NCBI RefSeq assembly: GCF_001547935.1
Contig: NZ_AP014636.1
Coordinates: forward strand, 1,674,001-1,738,000
DNA length: 64,000 nt
Direction: 5' to 3'
Origin: Vibrio tritonius
Lineage (GTDB): Bacteria > Pseudomonadota > Gammaproteobacteria > Enterobacterales > Vibrionaceae
This document shows positions 18,075 to 26,761 of the stretch, one piece after another; within the stretch, counting starts at the first letter, position 1, and every line of letters starts with the position of its first letter. The translations under genes were made by a program, and so were the position numbers. The notes beneath the pieces are model-generated. The model made no database searches and had not been told where the DNA came from. It worked only from the letters and a program-made list of their open reading frames with translations.

Positions 18075-19112
18075 ATGAGCAGTATTCAAAATCAACGCAT
18101 CGTTTTAGCATCTCGCCCTGTTGGTGCTCCAACTCAAGCTAACTTTCGTCTCGAATCAGCTCCGGTGCGTGATCTAAAAGAAGGTGAAGTTCTTTTAAGA
18201 ACCATCTACTTATCGCTTGACCCTTATATGCGTGGCCGCATGAGTGATGCTGAGTCTTATGCAGCAGGTGTTGAACTCAACCATACCATGGTCGGCGGTA
18301 CGGTATGTCAGGTTGAACAGTCCCAAAATGGCGATTTTGCGGTTGGTGAATGGGTGTTGTCTTACTCAGGTTGGCAAGGGTATTCAATCTCTAATGGTGA
18401 AGGATTATTGAAATTAGGTAACAACCCAGAACAGCCGTCTTACGCGTTAGGCATTCTCGGTATGCCAGGCTTTACCGCTTATATGGGATTACTCGATATT
18501 GGTGCCCCACAAGAAGGTGAAACCATTGTGGTGGCAGCTGCTACTGGAGCTGTCGGCGCCACCGTGGGACAAATAGGCAAACTAAAAGGTTGTCGCGTGG
18601 TTGGTATCGCAGGTGGTGAAGAGAAGTGCCGTTACGCGACAGAAGTGTTAGGTTTTGACGCGTGCATTGACCACAAGTCTCCTACTTTCGCACAGGATTT
18701 GGCGACAGCATGTAATAAAGGAATCGATGTTTACTTCGAAAACGTCGGCGGAAAAGTATTTGATGCAGTGATGCCTTTACTTAATGCTAAAGCACGTATT
18801 CCTCTTTGTGGTTTGGTGTCTCAATACAACGCCACCAGCCTACCAGAAGGCCCAGACCGCTCATCTAAACTCATGGGCTTACTGCTGATTAAGCGCATAA
18901 AAGTGCAAGGATTTATCATTTTTGATGATTATGGCCATCGTTACCCAGAGTTTGCCCAACAAATGGGACAATGGGTTGAAGAAGGAAAAATCCAATACAA
19001 AGAGCAAATGGTTGAAGGCTTAGCTGCCGCACCTGATGCTTTTATCGGCCTATTGGAAGGAAAAAACTTTGGCAAATTGGTCGTTAAAATTAACCAACCT
19101 ATCGAGGCTTAA
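18075..19112 (+). CDS. curA: NADP-dependent oxidoreductase, CurA/YncB-like (MDR superfamily)
   Basis: 345 aa from the ATG at 18075, chosen for its AAGGAGG RBS (18061-18067); an upstream in-frame start at 18003 would lie in the terminator. Zinc-free medium-chain reductase of the leukotriene B4 dehydrogenase/CurA type that reduces the alkenal double bond of electrophilic enones using NADPH. Seen: LSLDPYMRGRMSD near the N-terminus, GMPGFTAYMGLLDIG, the nucleotide-binding AAATGAVGATVGQIGKLKG (about 150-170), and DVYFENVGG. Followed after 3 nt by a GST. Regulated by the NemR-like repressor by inference. Confidence 0.88.
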   Translation: MSSIQNQRIVLASRPVGAPTQANFRLESAPVRDLKEGEVLLRTIYLSLDPYMRGRMSDAESYAAGVELNHTMVGGTVCQVEQSQNGDFAVGEWVLSYSGWQGYSISNGEGLLKLGNNPEQPSYALGILGMPGFTAYMGLLDIGAPQEGETIVVAAATGAVGATVGQIGKLKGCRVVGIAGGEEKCRYATEVLGFDACIDHKSPTFAQDLATACNKGIDVYFENVGGKVFDAVMPLLNAKARIPLCGLVSQYNATSLPEGPDRSSKLMGLLLIKRIKVQGFIIFDDYGHRYPEFAQQMGQWVEEGKIQYKEQMVEGLAAAPDAFIGLLEGKNFGKLVVKINQPIEA

Positions 19113-19115
19113 TCC

Positions 19116-19745
19116 ATGATAACCCTACATCACCTTAATAAATCTCGCTCTAAACGCATTATCTGGTTACTTGAAGAATTAGGGATTGATTACTCAATTA
19201 AAGCCTACCAACGCGATAGCCAAACCCAACTTGCCCCTGCAGAACTGCGTGCGATTCACCCATTGGGAAAATCTCCGGTGATTGATGAAGACGGTTTTGT
19301 TTTAGCAGAGTCTGGGGCGATTACAGAGTATCTCATCGACCAGTATGCTGGCGATAAACTTGCTCCCTCGCGCGGCACACAAGACTACGCGCTCTATTTA
19401 CAATGGATGCACTTTGCCGAAAGCTCGGCCATGGTACCGCTACTGTTAAAAATATTTTTGGCGAAAGATGGTTCCCCAACTCAATTTCTCGACAAGTACT
19501 CACAAATCGAATTAGAAAAAGTGGTTGGCTACTTAAACCAAGAGCTTCAAGACAAAACTTATCTTGTCGCCAACAAGTTAACTGGGGCTGATATTATGAT
19601 GTCCTTCATTCCTGAAGTATTATCGCAGCTCGGACAACTCGATAGTTACCCTAACTTGAAACGTTACTATGTGAATCTGGCGGCATTACCATTGTTCCAA
19701 AAAGCCAACCAACTGGAAGCACAATACGACCAAAACGTGGCTTAA
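19116..19745 (+). CDS. Glutathione S-transferase
   Basis: 209-aa cytosolic GST. Thioredoxin-like N-terminal domain (about 1-80) with SRSKRIIWLLEELG and the cis-Pro/Glu-Ser glutathione-binding part HPLGKSPVIDEDGFVLAESGAI; all-helical C-terminal domain (about 85-205) with GADIMMSF. The usual Ser/Tyr at the active site is probably Ser9. Translationally close to the reductase gene (3-nt gap), so both belong to one electrophile-detoxification transcript. Substrate unknown. Confidence 0.9.
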   Translation: MITLHHLNKSRSKRIIWLLEELGIDYSIKAYQRDSQTQLAPAELRAIHPLGKSPVIDEDGFVLAESGAITEYLIDQYAGDKLAPSRGTQDYALYLQWMHFAESSAMVPLLLKIFLAKDGSPTQFLDKYSQIELEKVVGYLNQELQDKTYLVANKLTGADIMMSFIPEVLSQLGQLDSYPNLKRYYVNLAALPLFQKANQLEAQYDQNVA

Positions 19746-19778
19746 TATTAAGCACTACCGAGTGATTATCTCTTACAC

Positions 19779-19812
19779 CAAGACACCTTCCGAGGTGTCT
19801 TGTCGTTTCTTT
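19779..19812 (+). terminator. Intrinsic terminator after GST gene
   Basis: Nine-bp stem AAGACACCT / AGGTGTCTT with a TCCG tetraloop, followed by a T-rich tract. Confidence 0.88.
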
Positions 19813-19866
19813 AATAAGCACTTTATGTGACAATGTTCACCAAATTCTTCTATTTATACTGGTGTT

Positions 19867-20538
19867 ATGAAATTCCAAGCTGCAATTTTCGATATGGATG
19901 GTTTGCTACTCGATACTGAACGTGTGTGTATGCGGGTCTTTGAGCAAGCTTGTACTGCTATCAATGTGCCTTTTTTACAAGATGTTTATCTTAATATCAT
20001 CGGCCGAAATGCGGCTGGTATCGAACAGGTGTTACGTGATGGCTATGGTCCAGAACTTGATTACCCAGTACTACATGAAGCATGGCGCTCTCGTTATGAT
20101 GCCGTCGTGACCACTCAAGCGATTCCAGTAAAAGATGGGGTTATCGACTTGTTGAAATGGTTGAAATCGAGCGGTATTCCAACCGCAGTGGCCACCTCAA
20201 CGCGTAAAGAGATCGCTGAAATAAAATTGCAACTGGCAGGATTAGATCAATACTTCGATTCTTACAGCACAGGTTGTGAAGTCAAACGCGGTAAACCGGA
20301 TCCAGAAATCTACCTGCTCGCAGCTGAGCGCCTCAATGTCGAACCAAGCCAGTGTTTAGCGTTTGAAGACTCCAATAATGGTGTATTAGCAGCCGTCGCA
20401 GCGAACATGATCACCTACCAGATTCCTGATCTTGTTGCACCGACTGAAGAGATAAAACAGCTCGGTCATACCGTATTGCCATCCCTCACTGCGGTTCTTC
20501 AATCTCTTAAACAACCTCAGCTCGCCACCGCTGAGTAA
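19867..20538 (+). CDS. HAD-superfamily phosphatase (beta-phosphoglucomutase-like, subfamily IA)
   Basis: 223 aa. Motif I DMDGLLLDTE (Asp9, Asp11), helical cap (about 18-85), motif II ATSTRKE (Thr/Ser), Lys in KRGKPDPEIY, and motif III AFEDSNNG. It is of the YniC/YqaB type, which hydrolyses small sugar phosphates; the substrate here cannot be assigned. It ends exactly where the convergent GntR gene ends (no spacer), so the two transcripts must overlap. Confidence 0.88.
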   Translation: MKFQAAIFDMDGLLLDTERVCMRVFEQACTAINVPFLQDVYLNIIGRNAAGIEQVLRDGYGPELDYPVLHEAWRSRYDAVVTTQAIPVKDGVIDLLKWLKSSGIPTAVATSTRKEIAEIKLQLAGLDQYFDSYSTGCEVKRGKPDPEIYLLAAERLNVEPSQCLAFEDSNNGVLAAVAANMITYQIPDLVAPTEEIKQLGHTVLPSLTAVLQSLKQPQLATAE

Positions 20539-21261
20539 TCAGTAGATATCGCCCTGACTGTCGATGGTGATCATCACCGCATCAGGGCGCCAATATTCAA
20601 ACTCACAATCCATAATCTGCCCATCACTTTTGTAGTTAACTCGACAAATTTTGAGTACAGGCTGACCTGCTGCCAAATTGAGCGCCTTGGCAACATGAGC
20701 GGGAGCTGCGGTTGGAATCACTTGAAAACGAGATCGCTGAGTCTCATAGCCGTAGTGACGAGAGTAGAGCTCGGTCAATGAAGCAGCGATATTTTGCTGC
20801 AATATGCCTGGAAATAAGGTTTCAATCAGACAGTTTTCAACAAACAGTACTGCCCGACCATCGATATAACGTAAGCGTTCAATGATGTGTACCGGCGTAA
20901 AGGCTCGCAGTTCTAACGCTTGAGCGATTTCGCCATGGGCAATATCTGTTCTTACCGAAATAATTTTTGTCTCAGCGATTCTTTGCTGCTCTTGAATCAT
21001 TTTGTGAAAGTGGCTTCGCGACAAAGGGTTATAGCGAATACGCGGCGGTGAAATGTACCAACCACGTCGCTCTTCACGATAAATCAAACCTTCTGTTTCT
21101 AACGCCACTAAGGCATCTTTTAAGGTGACGCGCGTGGTGGAGAACAGCTCCGTCATCTCACGCTCTGAGGGCAGTTTCTGACCTGACGTCATACCGCCTG
21201 AAATAATTCGCTCACGTATTACATCTCTAATTTTGGCTGGCGCGCCTGTTGATAACACCAT
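20539..21261 (-). CDS. GntR/HutC-family regulator with UTRA domain (PhnR-like)
   Basis: 240 aa from the ATG at 21261; a GTG two codons upstream (21267) is an alternative. N-terminal winged helix (about 7-72: SGQKLPSEREMTELFSTTRVTLKDALVALETEGLIYREERRGWYI) and a C-terminal UTRA ligand domain (about 90-235). It resembles PhnR-type regulators of 2-aminoethylphosphonate genes and is divergent from an ABC importer/phosphatase operon. Two copies of a TGGACTAGTCCA-like palindrome, one touching this gene's start (21270-21281) and one before the transporter (21453-21464), support regulation of both directions. The inducer is unknown. Confidence 0.87.
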   Translation of the reverse strand: MVLSTGAPAKIRDVIRERIISGGMTSGQKLPSEREMTELFSTTRVTLKDALVALETEGLIYREERRGWYISPPRIRYNPLSRSHFHKMIQEQQRIAETKIISVRTDIAHGEIAQALELRAFTPVHIIERLRYIDGRAVLFVENCLIETLFPGILQQNIAASLTELYSRHYGYETQRSRFQVIPTAAPAHVAKALNLAAGQPVLKICRVNYKSDGQIMDCEFEYWRPDAVMITIDSQGDIY

Positions 21262-21269
21262 CTCCACCC

Positions 21270-21281
21270 TGACCTAGTCCA
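21270..21281. promoter_or_regulatory. Putative GntR operator 1
   Basis: TGACCTAGTCCA, an imperfect match to the palindrome TGGACTAGTCCA, located just upstream of the GntR gene; suited to autorepression. Confidence 0.6.
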
Positions 21282-21452
21282 GACTCATGTTCTAATAATA
21301 TAGATAATTTATAATTCTTATATGAATTTCTTGTATAAGTTATATGAAACGCTAGATTAGAATGAATTTTAATCAGTTCATCTTCATTTTCGCTTAATAA
21401 AAACGCACTAATCCTGTCACAATCGTTCTATAGTGTAAAAAAAGGAACAAAC

Positions 21453-21464
21453 TGAACTAGTCCA
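21453..21464. promoter_or_regulatory. Putative GntR operator 2
   Basis: TGAACTAGTCCA, one mismatch from the 12-bp palindrome TGGACTAGTCCA, located 16 bp upstream of the binding-protein start codon. Confidence 0.65.
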
Positions 21465-21480
21465 ATGGAAGGCGACTATC

Positions 21481-22530
21481 ATGAAAAACACACTGTTTAC
21501 GGCCAGTTTACTGGCTTTTAGCCTGATATCTTCCGCTCACGCTGAAGATAATGTCACAACGTTAATCCAAAAAGCTCAGCAAGAAGGTACAGTCAACAGC
21601 GTTGGCATGCCAGATTCTTGGGCAAACTGGAAAGGTACTTGGCAAGATCTCAACACCAAATACGGTTTAAAACACCAAGATACGGATATGAGCTCGGCCC
21701 AAGAAATTGCTAAATTTGCTGCTGAAAAGAAAAATGCGACGGCGGATATCGGTGACGTTGGTTTCGCGTTTGCCAAAGTTGCGGTAAGCAAAGGTGTCGT
21801 ACAACCCTACAAACCTACCACTTGGGATGACATTCCTGATTGGGCTAAAGACAAAGAGGGTTACTGGGCGCTTGGCTATACAGGCACGATCGCTTTTATC
21901 TCGAACAATAAACTGGTTAAGAATGCTCCAAAATCTTGGCAAGATGTGCTCGACGGTGACTACAAAGTAGCAGTCGGTGACGTGGGTGTTGCAGCGCAAG
22001 CCAACAACGCTATTCTCGCTGCAGCAATGGCATTTGGTGGGAGTGAAAAGAACCTAAAACCGGGTATGGATTTCTTCGCCAAACTGGCAAAACAAGGTCG
22101 TTTATCACTTGCCGATCCTTCAGTAGCTAACCTAGAAAAAGGGGAAATTGAAGTCGCTATCATGTGGGATTTCAACGCACTGAACTATCGTGACCAAATT
22201 GATCACGACCGTTTTAGCGTGAGTATTCCTAAAGAAGGTTCGATCATTTCTGGCTACGCAACGCTAATCAATAAATACGCTCAACATCCGAATGCGGCCA
22301 AATTGGCTCGCGAATACATCTTTAGTGATGCTGGCCAAATCAACTTAGCTGAAGGCTACGCCCGCCCTATTCGCACTAATGTAAAATTGCCTGAATCGAT
22401 TCAAGCGAAATTGCTACCAAACGAACAATACAAAAATGTTCACCCTATTAAAGACTTTACTGCTTGGGAAAAATCGTCTCGCCAGTTGGCGCGTCAATGG
22501 CAAGAACAAGTAATGATGTACCAACAATAG
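21481..22530 (+). CDS. ABC transporter periplasmic substrate-binding protein
   Basis: 349 aa with a Sec signal peptide (1-21, ending SSAHA). Class of FbpA/PotD/PhnS-like binding proteins: a hinged two-lobe fold with ADIGDVGFAFAKVAV, AVGDVGVAAQANNAILAAA and IEVAIMWDFNALNYRDQI. It captures the substrate for the importer encoded by the next genes. First gene of an operon of six (binding protein, phosphohydrolase, two permeases, ATPase, HAD). The two downstream phosphohydrolases and the PhnR-like regulator point to an organophosphorus ligand; this is inference. Confidence 0.9.
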   Translation: MKNTLFTASLLAFSLISSAHAEDNVTTLIQKAQQEGTVNSVGMPDSWANWKGTWQDLNTKYGLKHQDTDMSSAQEIAKFAAEKKNATADIGDVGFAFAKVAVSKGVVQPYKPTTWDDIPDWAKDKEGYWALGYTGTIAFISNNKLVKNAPKSWQDVLDGDYKVAVGDVGVAAQANNAILAAAMAFGGSEKNLKPGMDFFAKLAKQGRLSLADPSVANLEKGEIEVAIMWDFNALNYRDQIDHDRFSVSIPKEGSIISGYATLINKYAQHPNAAKLAREYIFSDAGQINLAEGYARPIRTNVKLPESIQAKLLPNEQYKNVHPIKDFTAWEKSSRQLARQWQEQVMMYQQ

Positions 22531-22540
22531 AGGTAGCACT

Positions 22541-23344
22541 ATGAGCAATAAGGTTATCCTTGTTGTTCTTGATGGACTCAATTATCAAGTAGCCCATGAC
22601 TGCATGGGCTACTTGCAAGGGTTAATAGAACAACAGCAAGCAACGTTACACCAGGTTCAAAGTGAACTTCCGTCGTTATCACGTCCTTTGTATGAGTGTT
22701 TACTTACGGGCGTTCCACCAGTAGTAAGCGGCATAACCAATAACAATGTTGTGCGCTTATCACATTTCGAGTCGATTTTCAGTCTCGCCAAAAACCAGCA
22801 CAAAATCACGGCAGCCGCGGCCTATCACTGGGTCAGTGAGCTTTATAACCGAGCGCCTTACGACGCCATTCGCGATCGCGTCACTCACGATGACACCCTC
22901 AATATTCAACATGGCTGCTTTTATCACTGGGATCACTATCCTGATGAAGCATTGTTTCTAGACGCCGAATATCTACGACGCCAATATCAACCTGACTTTT
23001 TGCTGATTCACCCAATGAACATCGATGATGCAGGACATAAATTCGGCCTTGATTCACCGCAGTATCGAAATACGGCTCGAATGGCGGATGTGATTTTATC
23101 TCACCTAATGCCAACGTGGTTAGCAGAGGGTTATCAAATACTGGTCACCAGTGATCATGGTATGAACAATGACCGCAGTCATGGTGGAGTGTTGGCTTGT
23201 GAACGTGAAGTTCCACTCTTTTTGATTGGCTCGGCATTTTCCCATACACCAGCCGATATCAAACAAACCGAGATTTGTGGTTTGGTGTGCAACGCACTCG
23301 GACTGGAACATGATAAACCCGCCCCGCGCGAGGGTCTTGTATGA
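22541..23344 (+). CDS. Cytoplasmic alkaline phosphatase-superfamily hydrolase (NPP / phosphonoacetate hydrolase-like)
   Basis: 267 aa without a signal peptide, so cytoplasmic. Two-metal phosphohydrolase core: Asp11 in VVLDG, nucleophile region LPSLSRP (Ser47 in the place of the usual Thr), TGVPPVVSGITNNN, MNIDDAGHKFG, SDHGMNND and a final HGG. The order and spacing resemble phosphonoacetate hydrolase and type I nucleotide pyrophosphatase/phosphodiesterases, but it is much shorter than phosphonoacetate hydrolase (about 410 aa), lacking much of the cap insert. It sits inside an ABC import operon, so it probably cleaves the imported compound. Its stop overlaps the first permease start (ATGATGA). 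Confidence 0.85.
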   Translation: MSNKVILVVLDGLNYQVAHDCMGYLQGLIEQQQATLHQVQSELPSLSRPLYECLLTGVPPVVSGITNNNVVRLSHFESIFSLAKNQHKITAAAAYHWVSELYNRAPYDAIRDRVTHDDTLNIQHGCFYHWDHYPDEALFLDAEYLRRQYQPDFLLIHPMNIDDAGHKFGLDSPQYRNTARMADVILSHLMPTWLAEGYQILVTSDHGMNNDRSHGGVLACEREVPLFLIGSAFSHTPADIKQTEICGLVCNALGLEHDKPAPREGLV

Positions 23345-24240
23345 TGAAATGGCCATCCCTGTCTTCACCCTCAGAGTTAGATGAAGTCAAAGCTGAGTCG
23401 AACAAACCCAAATTTTCTCGCTTCAAGCCAGCGCTTTGTCTTTCTCCGTTTGCCATCTTCTTTTATCTGTTTCAAATCGCTCCGATGCTGTGGGTGATCG
23501 TCAACAGCTTTAAAGTCGACGATGAGTGGTCACTAGACAACTATGGCCAAATCATCGACTCGCCCTTTATCCAACAAGGATTTAGCCACAGTGCGTCTAT
23601 CTCATTTTGGTCGAGTTTAGTCGGTTTAATGATTGCCACTTTGCTCGTGAACTCACTAAGACGCATCCCCGGTCGTCTGCGCAGCGCTGTGGTGGCCTTC
23701 ACCAATATGACCAGCAATTTTGCCGGTGTGCCGCTGGCATTTGCTTTTATCATCATCTTGGGCGCTAACGGTGCAGTCACTTTGCTCCTAAAACAGTGGG
23801 GCGTAATCGACGATTTCAATATCTACAGCCAATGGGGCTTATTACTGATTTACATCTATTTCCAAATTCCCCTCGCTGCGCTGCTGCTTTATCCCGCATT
23901 TGATGCCTTAGATGATGACTGGCAATCTGCTGCAGCCTTGCTTGGCGCATCGCATTGGCAATATTGGCGCAACGTGGCGATCCCTGTTCTGGCTCCAGCC
24001 TTGTTAGGAACCTTTATTATCTTGATTGCTAACGCGATGGGAGCGTATGCCAGCGTCTATGCGTTAACGGGTGGCAACTACAACATGATCACGATTCGTA
24101 TCGCGAGCCTTGTTGCTGGGGATCTCTTCCTTGAGCCAAACTTAGCCGCGGCAATTTCCGTGGTTTTGATTGTATTGCTCGCGTGCATCACCGCCATCAA
24201 TCAATGGTTAATCGCAAGGAGTTATCATGGGAAACACTAG
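23341..24240 (+). CDS. ABC transporter permease 1
   Basis: 299 aa, binding-protein-dependent inner-membrane permease with about six transmembrane helices (first at about 32-54). The coupling-helix EAA-type loop is DALDDDWQSAAALLGASHWQYWRNVAIPVLAPALLG (about 190-225, read in pieces). Overlaps the preceding hydrolase gene by 4 nt and the next permease gene by 14 nt. Confidence 0.9.
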   Translation: MMKWPSLSSPSELDEVKAESNKPKFSRFKPALCLSPFAIFFYLFQIAPMLWVIVNSFKVDDEWSLDNYGQIIDSPFIQQGFSHSASISFWSSLVGLMIATLLVNSLRRIPGRLRSAVVAFTNMTSNFAGVPLAFAFIIILGANGAVTLLLKQWGVIDDFNIYSQWGLLLIYIYFQIPLAALLLYPAFDALDDDWQSAAALLGASHWQYWRNVAIPVLAPALLGTFIILIANAMGAYASVYALTGGNYNMITIRIASLVAGDLFLEPNLAAAISVVLIVLLACITAINQWLIARSYHGKH

Positions 24241-25009
24241 TCTTGCTGTGCATAAAGCCATTGTGTTCACCATTATCGGTGTACTACTGATTCCGATTTT
24301 GGCCACGTTAGCCTACTCCCTATCCACCCATTGGGGTGCGACCATTTTACCTGAAGGTTTTACCTTAGAATGGTTTCACAAATTACTGAGCACCCCACGA
24401 TTTCTCTGGGCGTTTGGACGTTCACTACTGATCTGCTTTAGCGCATTAATCTTAAGTACCTTACTGATATTGCCGGCGATTTTTGTTGTGTTCTATTACT
24501 TTCCTAAATTGGATAAGTTAATGAACTTGCTGATCCTGCTGCCCTTTTCGGTGCCGCCGGTCGTCTCCTCGGTAGGGATGCTACAAATCTATGCCGACAG
24601 CGATATCTCACTTATTGGCACGCCATGGATTTTAATTGGCACCTATTTCACTATCGCGCTGCCTTTTATGTATCGCGCGATTGCCAACGCCTTCTCTGCC
24701 ATCAATCTACGTGATCTGATGGACGCGGCCCATCTGTTAGGAGCCAGTACGCCTAAAGCCTTTTTCCTAGTCGTCCTGCCGAACATTAAAAAGGGACTGA
24801 TGGCATCGCTGTTTTTGTCGTTCTCTTTCTTACTCGGGGAGTTCGTCTTCGCCAACATATTGGTCGGCACGCGCTTTGAAACACTGCAAATCTATCTTTA
24901 TAGCGTTCGTCAAGAAAGCGGCCACTACACATCAGCATTAGTAATGACCTACTTCTTCTTCATTTTTCTATCTACCTGGCTTGCCGGCCGTATAGGAGCA
25001 AAATCATGA
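24227..25009 (+). CDS. ABC transporter permease 2
   Basis: 260 aa, about six transmembrane helices, EAA loop NLRDLMDAAHLLGASTPKAF followed by LVVLPNIKKGL. Partner of permease 1 in a heterodimeric channel. It overlaps both neighbours (14 nt upstream, 4 nt with the ATPase gene), the pattern of a tightly coupled operon. Confidence 0.9.
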   Translation: MGNTSLAVHKAIVFTIIGVLLIPILATLAYSLSTHWGATILPEGFTLEWFHKLLSTPRFLWAFGRSLLICFSALILSTLLILPAIFVVFYYFPKLDKLMNLLILLPFSVPPVVSSVGMLQIYADSDISLIGTPWILIGTYFTIALPFMYRAIANAFSAINLRDLMDAAHLLGASTPKAFFLVVLPNIKKGLMASLFLSFSFLLGEFVFANILVGTRFETLQIYLYSVRQESGHYTSALVMTYFFFIFLSTWLAGRIGAKS

Positions 25010-26025
25010 GTTACGTTTGCGCGCAGCAGCTCGCCAAACAATTTGGCGAACATACGGTGTTTTCCCATATCGATTTTCAAATTGAGCAAGGTGAATTCAT
25101 CACCCTACTGGGACCAAGTGGTTGTGGTAAATCAACTTTGCTACGAAGCCTAGCTGGTCTTCATCCTGTGGATTCCGGAAAAATCATCGTAGATGGTCAA
25201 GACATCACTCATCTTGCGCCGCAAAAACGTGGCATTGGCATGGTGTTTCAGTCTTACGCGCTTTTCCCCAACATGACGGTTGAGCAAAACATTGCCTTCG
25301 GTCTGAAAATGCAGAAGGTGCCAGCCGCCGAACGCACTACTGCGGTAAAGCGTGTTATCGAACTGGTGGAACTCAACGGAAAAGAACAAGACTATCCAGC
25401 CCAATTATCCGGTGGACAAAGACAGCGGGTCGCGTTAGCACGAGCTCTTGTCGTCCAACCGAGAATTTTGCTGCTTGATGAACCGCTATCCGCTCTCGAT
25501 GCCAAAATCCGTCGTCATCTGCGTGAGCAAATTCGCACGATTCAAAAAGAACTCAATCTCACCACCATATTTGTTACCCATGACCAAGAAGAAGCGATGA
25601 CCATGTCTGATCGAATCTTTTTAATGGATAGTGGCAAAATCGTTCAGCAAGGTCGTCCAGAACAGATCTATAATCAGCCAGCAAATGAGTTTGTGGCAGG
25701 ATTTATGGGCAACTACAATTTGATTGATGCGCCGCTGGCCAATCGCATGTTTGCCTTAAATACCCAAATGATGGTTGCAGTGAGACCAGAATCTATCTAC
25801 GTAAAAGAGGCAGGCAGAAACTATGGACCCCATATTTCATCGCCTCACGCAGCAACCGTATTGGATCATCAACTGCTCGGAAACGTCATTCGTTATCGAG
25901 TATCCCTTGCAGAATGCGAACTGACGGTTGATTTGCTTAACCGCTCATCAGAGCGACTCATGCAACGTGGTACCCCACTAGAATTGCTGTTCAATTTAAA
26001 TGAAATTCAACCTGTGAGAGCCTAA
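25006..26025 (+). CDS. ABC transporter ATP-binding protein
   Basis: 339 aa. Walker A GPSGCGKST (about 36-44), Q-loop VFQSYALFPNMTV, signature LSGGQRQRVALARAL, Walker B RILLLDEPLSALDAKIR, H-loop VTHDQEEA. The C-terminal part (about 240-339) resembles the TOBE domain of PotA/FbpC/CysA-type ATPases. Energises the importer made of the two preceding permeases. Confidence 0.95.
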   Translation: MSYVCAQQLAKQFGEHTVFSHIDFQIEQGEFITLLGPSGCGKSTLLRSLAGLHPVDSGKIIVDGQDITHLAPQKRGIGMVFQSYALFPNMTVEQNIAFGLKMQKVPAAERTTAVKRVIELVELNGKEQDYPAQLSGGQRQRVALARALVVQPRILLLDEPLSALDAKIRRHLREQIRTIQKELNLTTIFVTHDQEEAMTMSDRIFLMDSGKIVQQGRPEQIYNQPANEFVAGFMGNYNLIDAPLANRMFALNTQMMVAVRPESIYVKEAGRNYGPHISSPHAATVLDHQLLGNVIRYRVSLAECELTVDLLNRSSERLMQRGTPLELLFNLNEIQPVRA

Positions 26026-26030
26026 TCTGT

Positions 26031-26708
26031 ATGTCTCAACCGCTGTATATTTTCGACATGGACGATACCCTAATCGATGGTGATACCTCCATGCTGTGGA
26101 ATGAATTTTTATTTGCCAAAGGGTTAATCGCTGACCCTGATTTTCTCCGTCGCGATAAAGAGCTGATGGGGCTGTATGCCATCGGCAAGATGGATATGGA
26201 ACAGTATCTTCAGTTTGCTATGACCCCTATTCTTGAGCTCTCGACTCAAGAGGTTGATCAACTGGTTGATGAGTATGTCGAGACCGACATCATGCGGCGC
26301 GTTTTTCCACAAGCGCACACTCTGATTGATGAACTCACGCACAATCAAACGCCTATGCTGATCATTTCTGCTACGGTCAGTTTTATCGTCAAGGCGGTGG
26401 CGAAACGTTTGGGTATTGAACACGCACTGGGTATCGACATGAAAGTCGAACATGGCCGCTATACAACAAAGATTGAGGGAATCCCTTCTTATCGCGAAGG
26501 CAAAGTGCTGCGGTTACAAAACTGGTTAAAAGAACATTCGGCTTCAGTCAGTGCCACCCATTTCTACACCGATTCGATTAATGACCTGCCTCTTTGTCAG
26601 CAAAGTGATTATGCCTACCTCATCAATCCTGATCCTTTGCTGGCGGAATACGCCCACACTCCGAATTGGCATGTTCTGTCTTGGTCACACGAACCCTATT
26701 CAGCTTAA
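26031..26708 (+). CDS. HAD-IB phosphatase (SerB-like)
   Basis: 225 aa. Motif I DMDDTLIDGDTS (Asp9, Asp11), helical cap, motif II SATVSF (Ser in the place of Thr), Lys in YREGKVLRLQ, and motif III FYTDSINDLPL. HAD-IB enzymes dephosphorylate phosphoserine-like monoesters. As the last gene of the import operon it probably removes phosphate from the product released by the NPP-like enzyme or from an imported monoester. A strong terminator follows. Confidence 0.86.
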   Translation: MSQPLYIFDMDDTLIDGDTSMLWNEFLFAKGLIADPDFLRRDKELMGLYAIGKMDMEQYLQFAMTPILELSTQEVDQLVDEYVETDIMRRVFPQAHTLIDELTHNQTPMLIISATVSFIVKAVAKRLGIEHALGIDMKVEHGRYTTKIEGIPSYREGKVLRLQNWLKEHSASVSATHFYTDSINDLPLCQQSDYAYLINPDPLLAEYAHTPNWHVLSWSHEPYSA

Positions 26709-26714
26709 TCTCTG

Positions 26715-26744
26715 TGATGCCAGCTAAGCTGGCATCTTTTTTTT
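26715..26744 (+). terminator. Intrinsic terminator of the ABC/phosphatase operon
   Basis: Nine-bp GC-rich stem GATGCCAGC / GCTGGCATC with a TAA loop, followed by eight T. Confidence 0.93.
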
Positions 26745-26761
26745 CTAAACAAATCGAGGAT

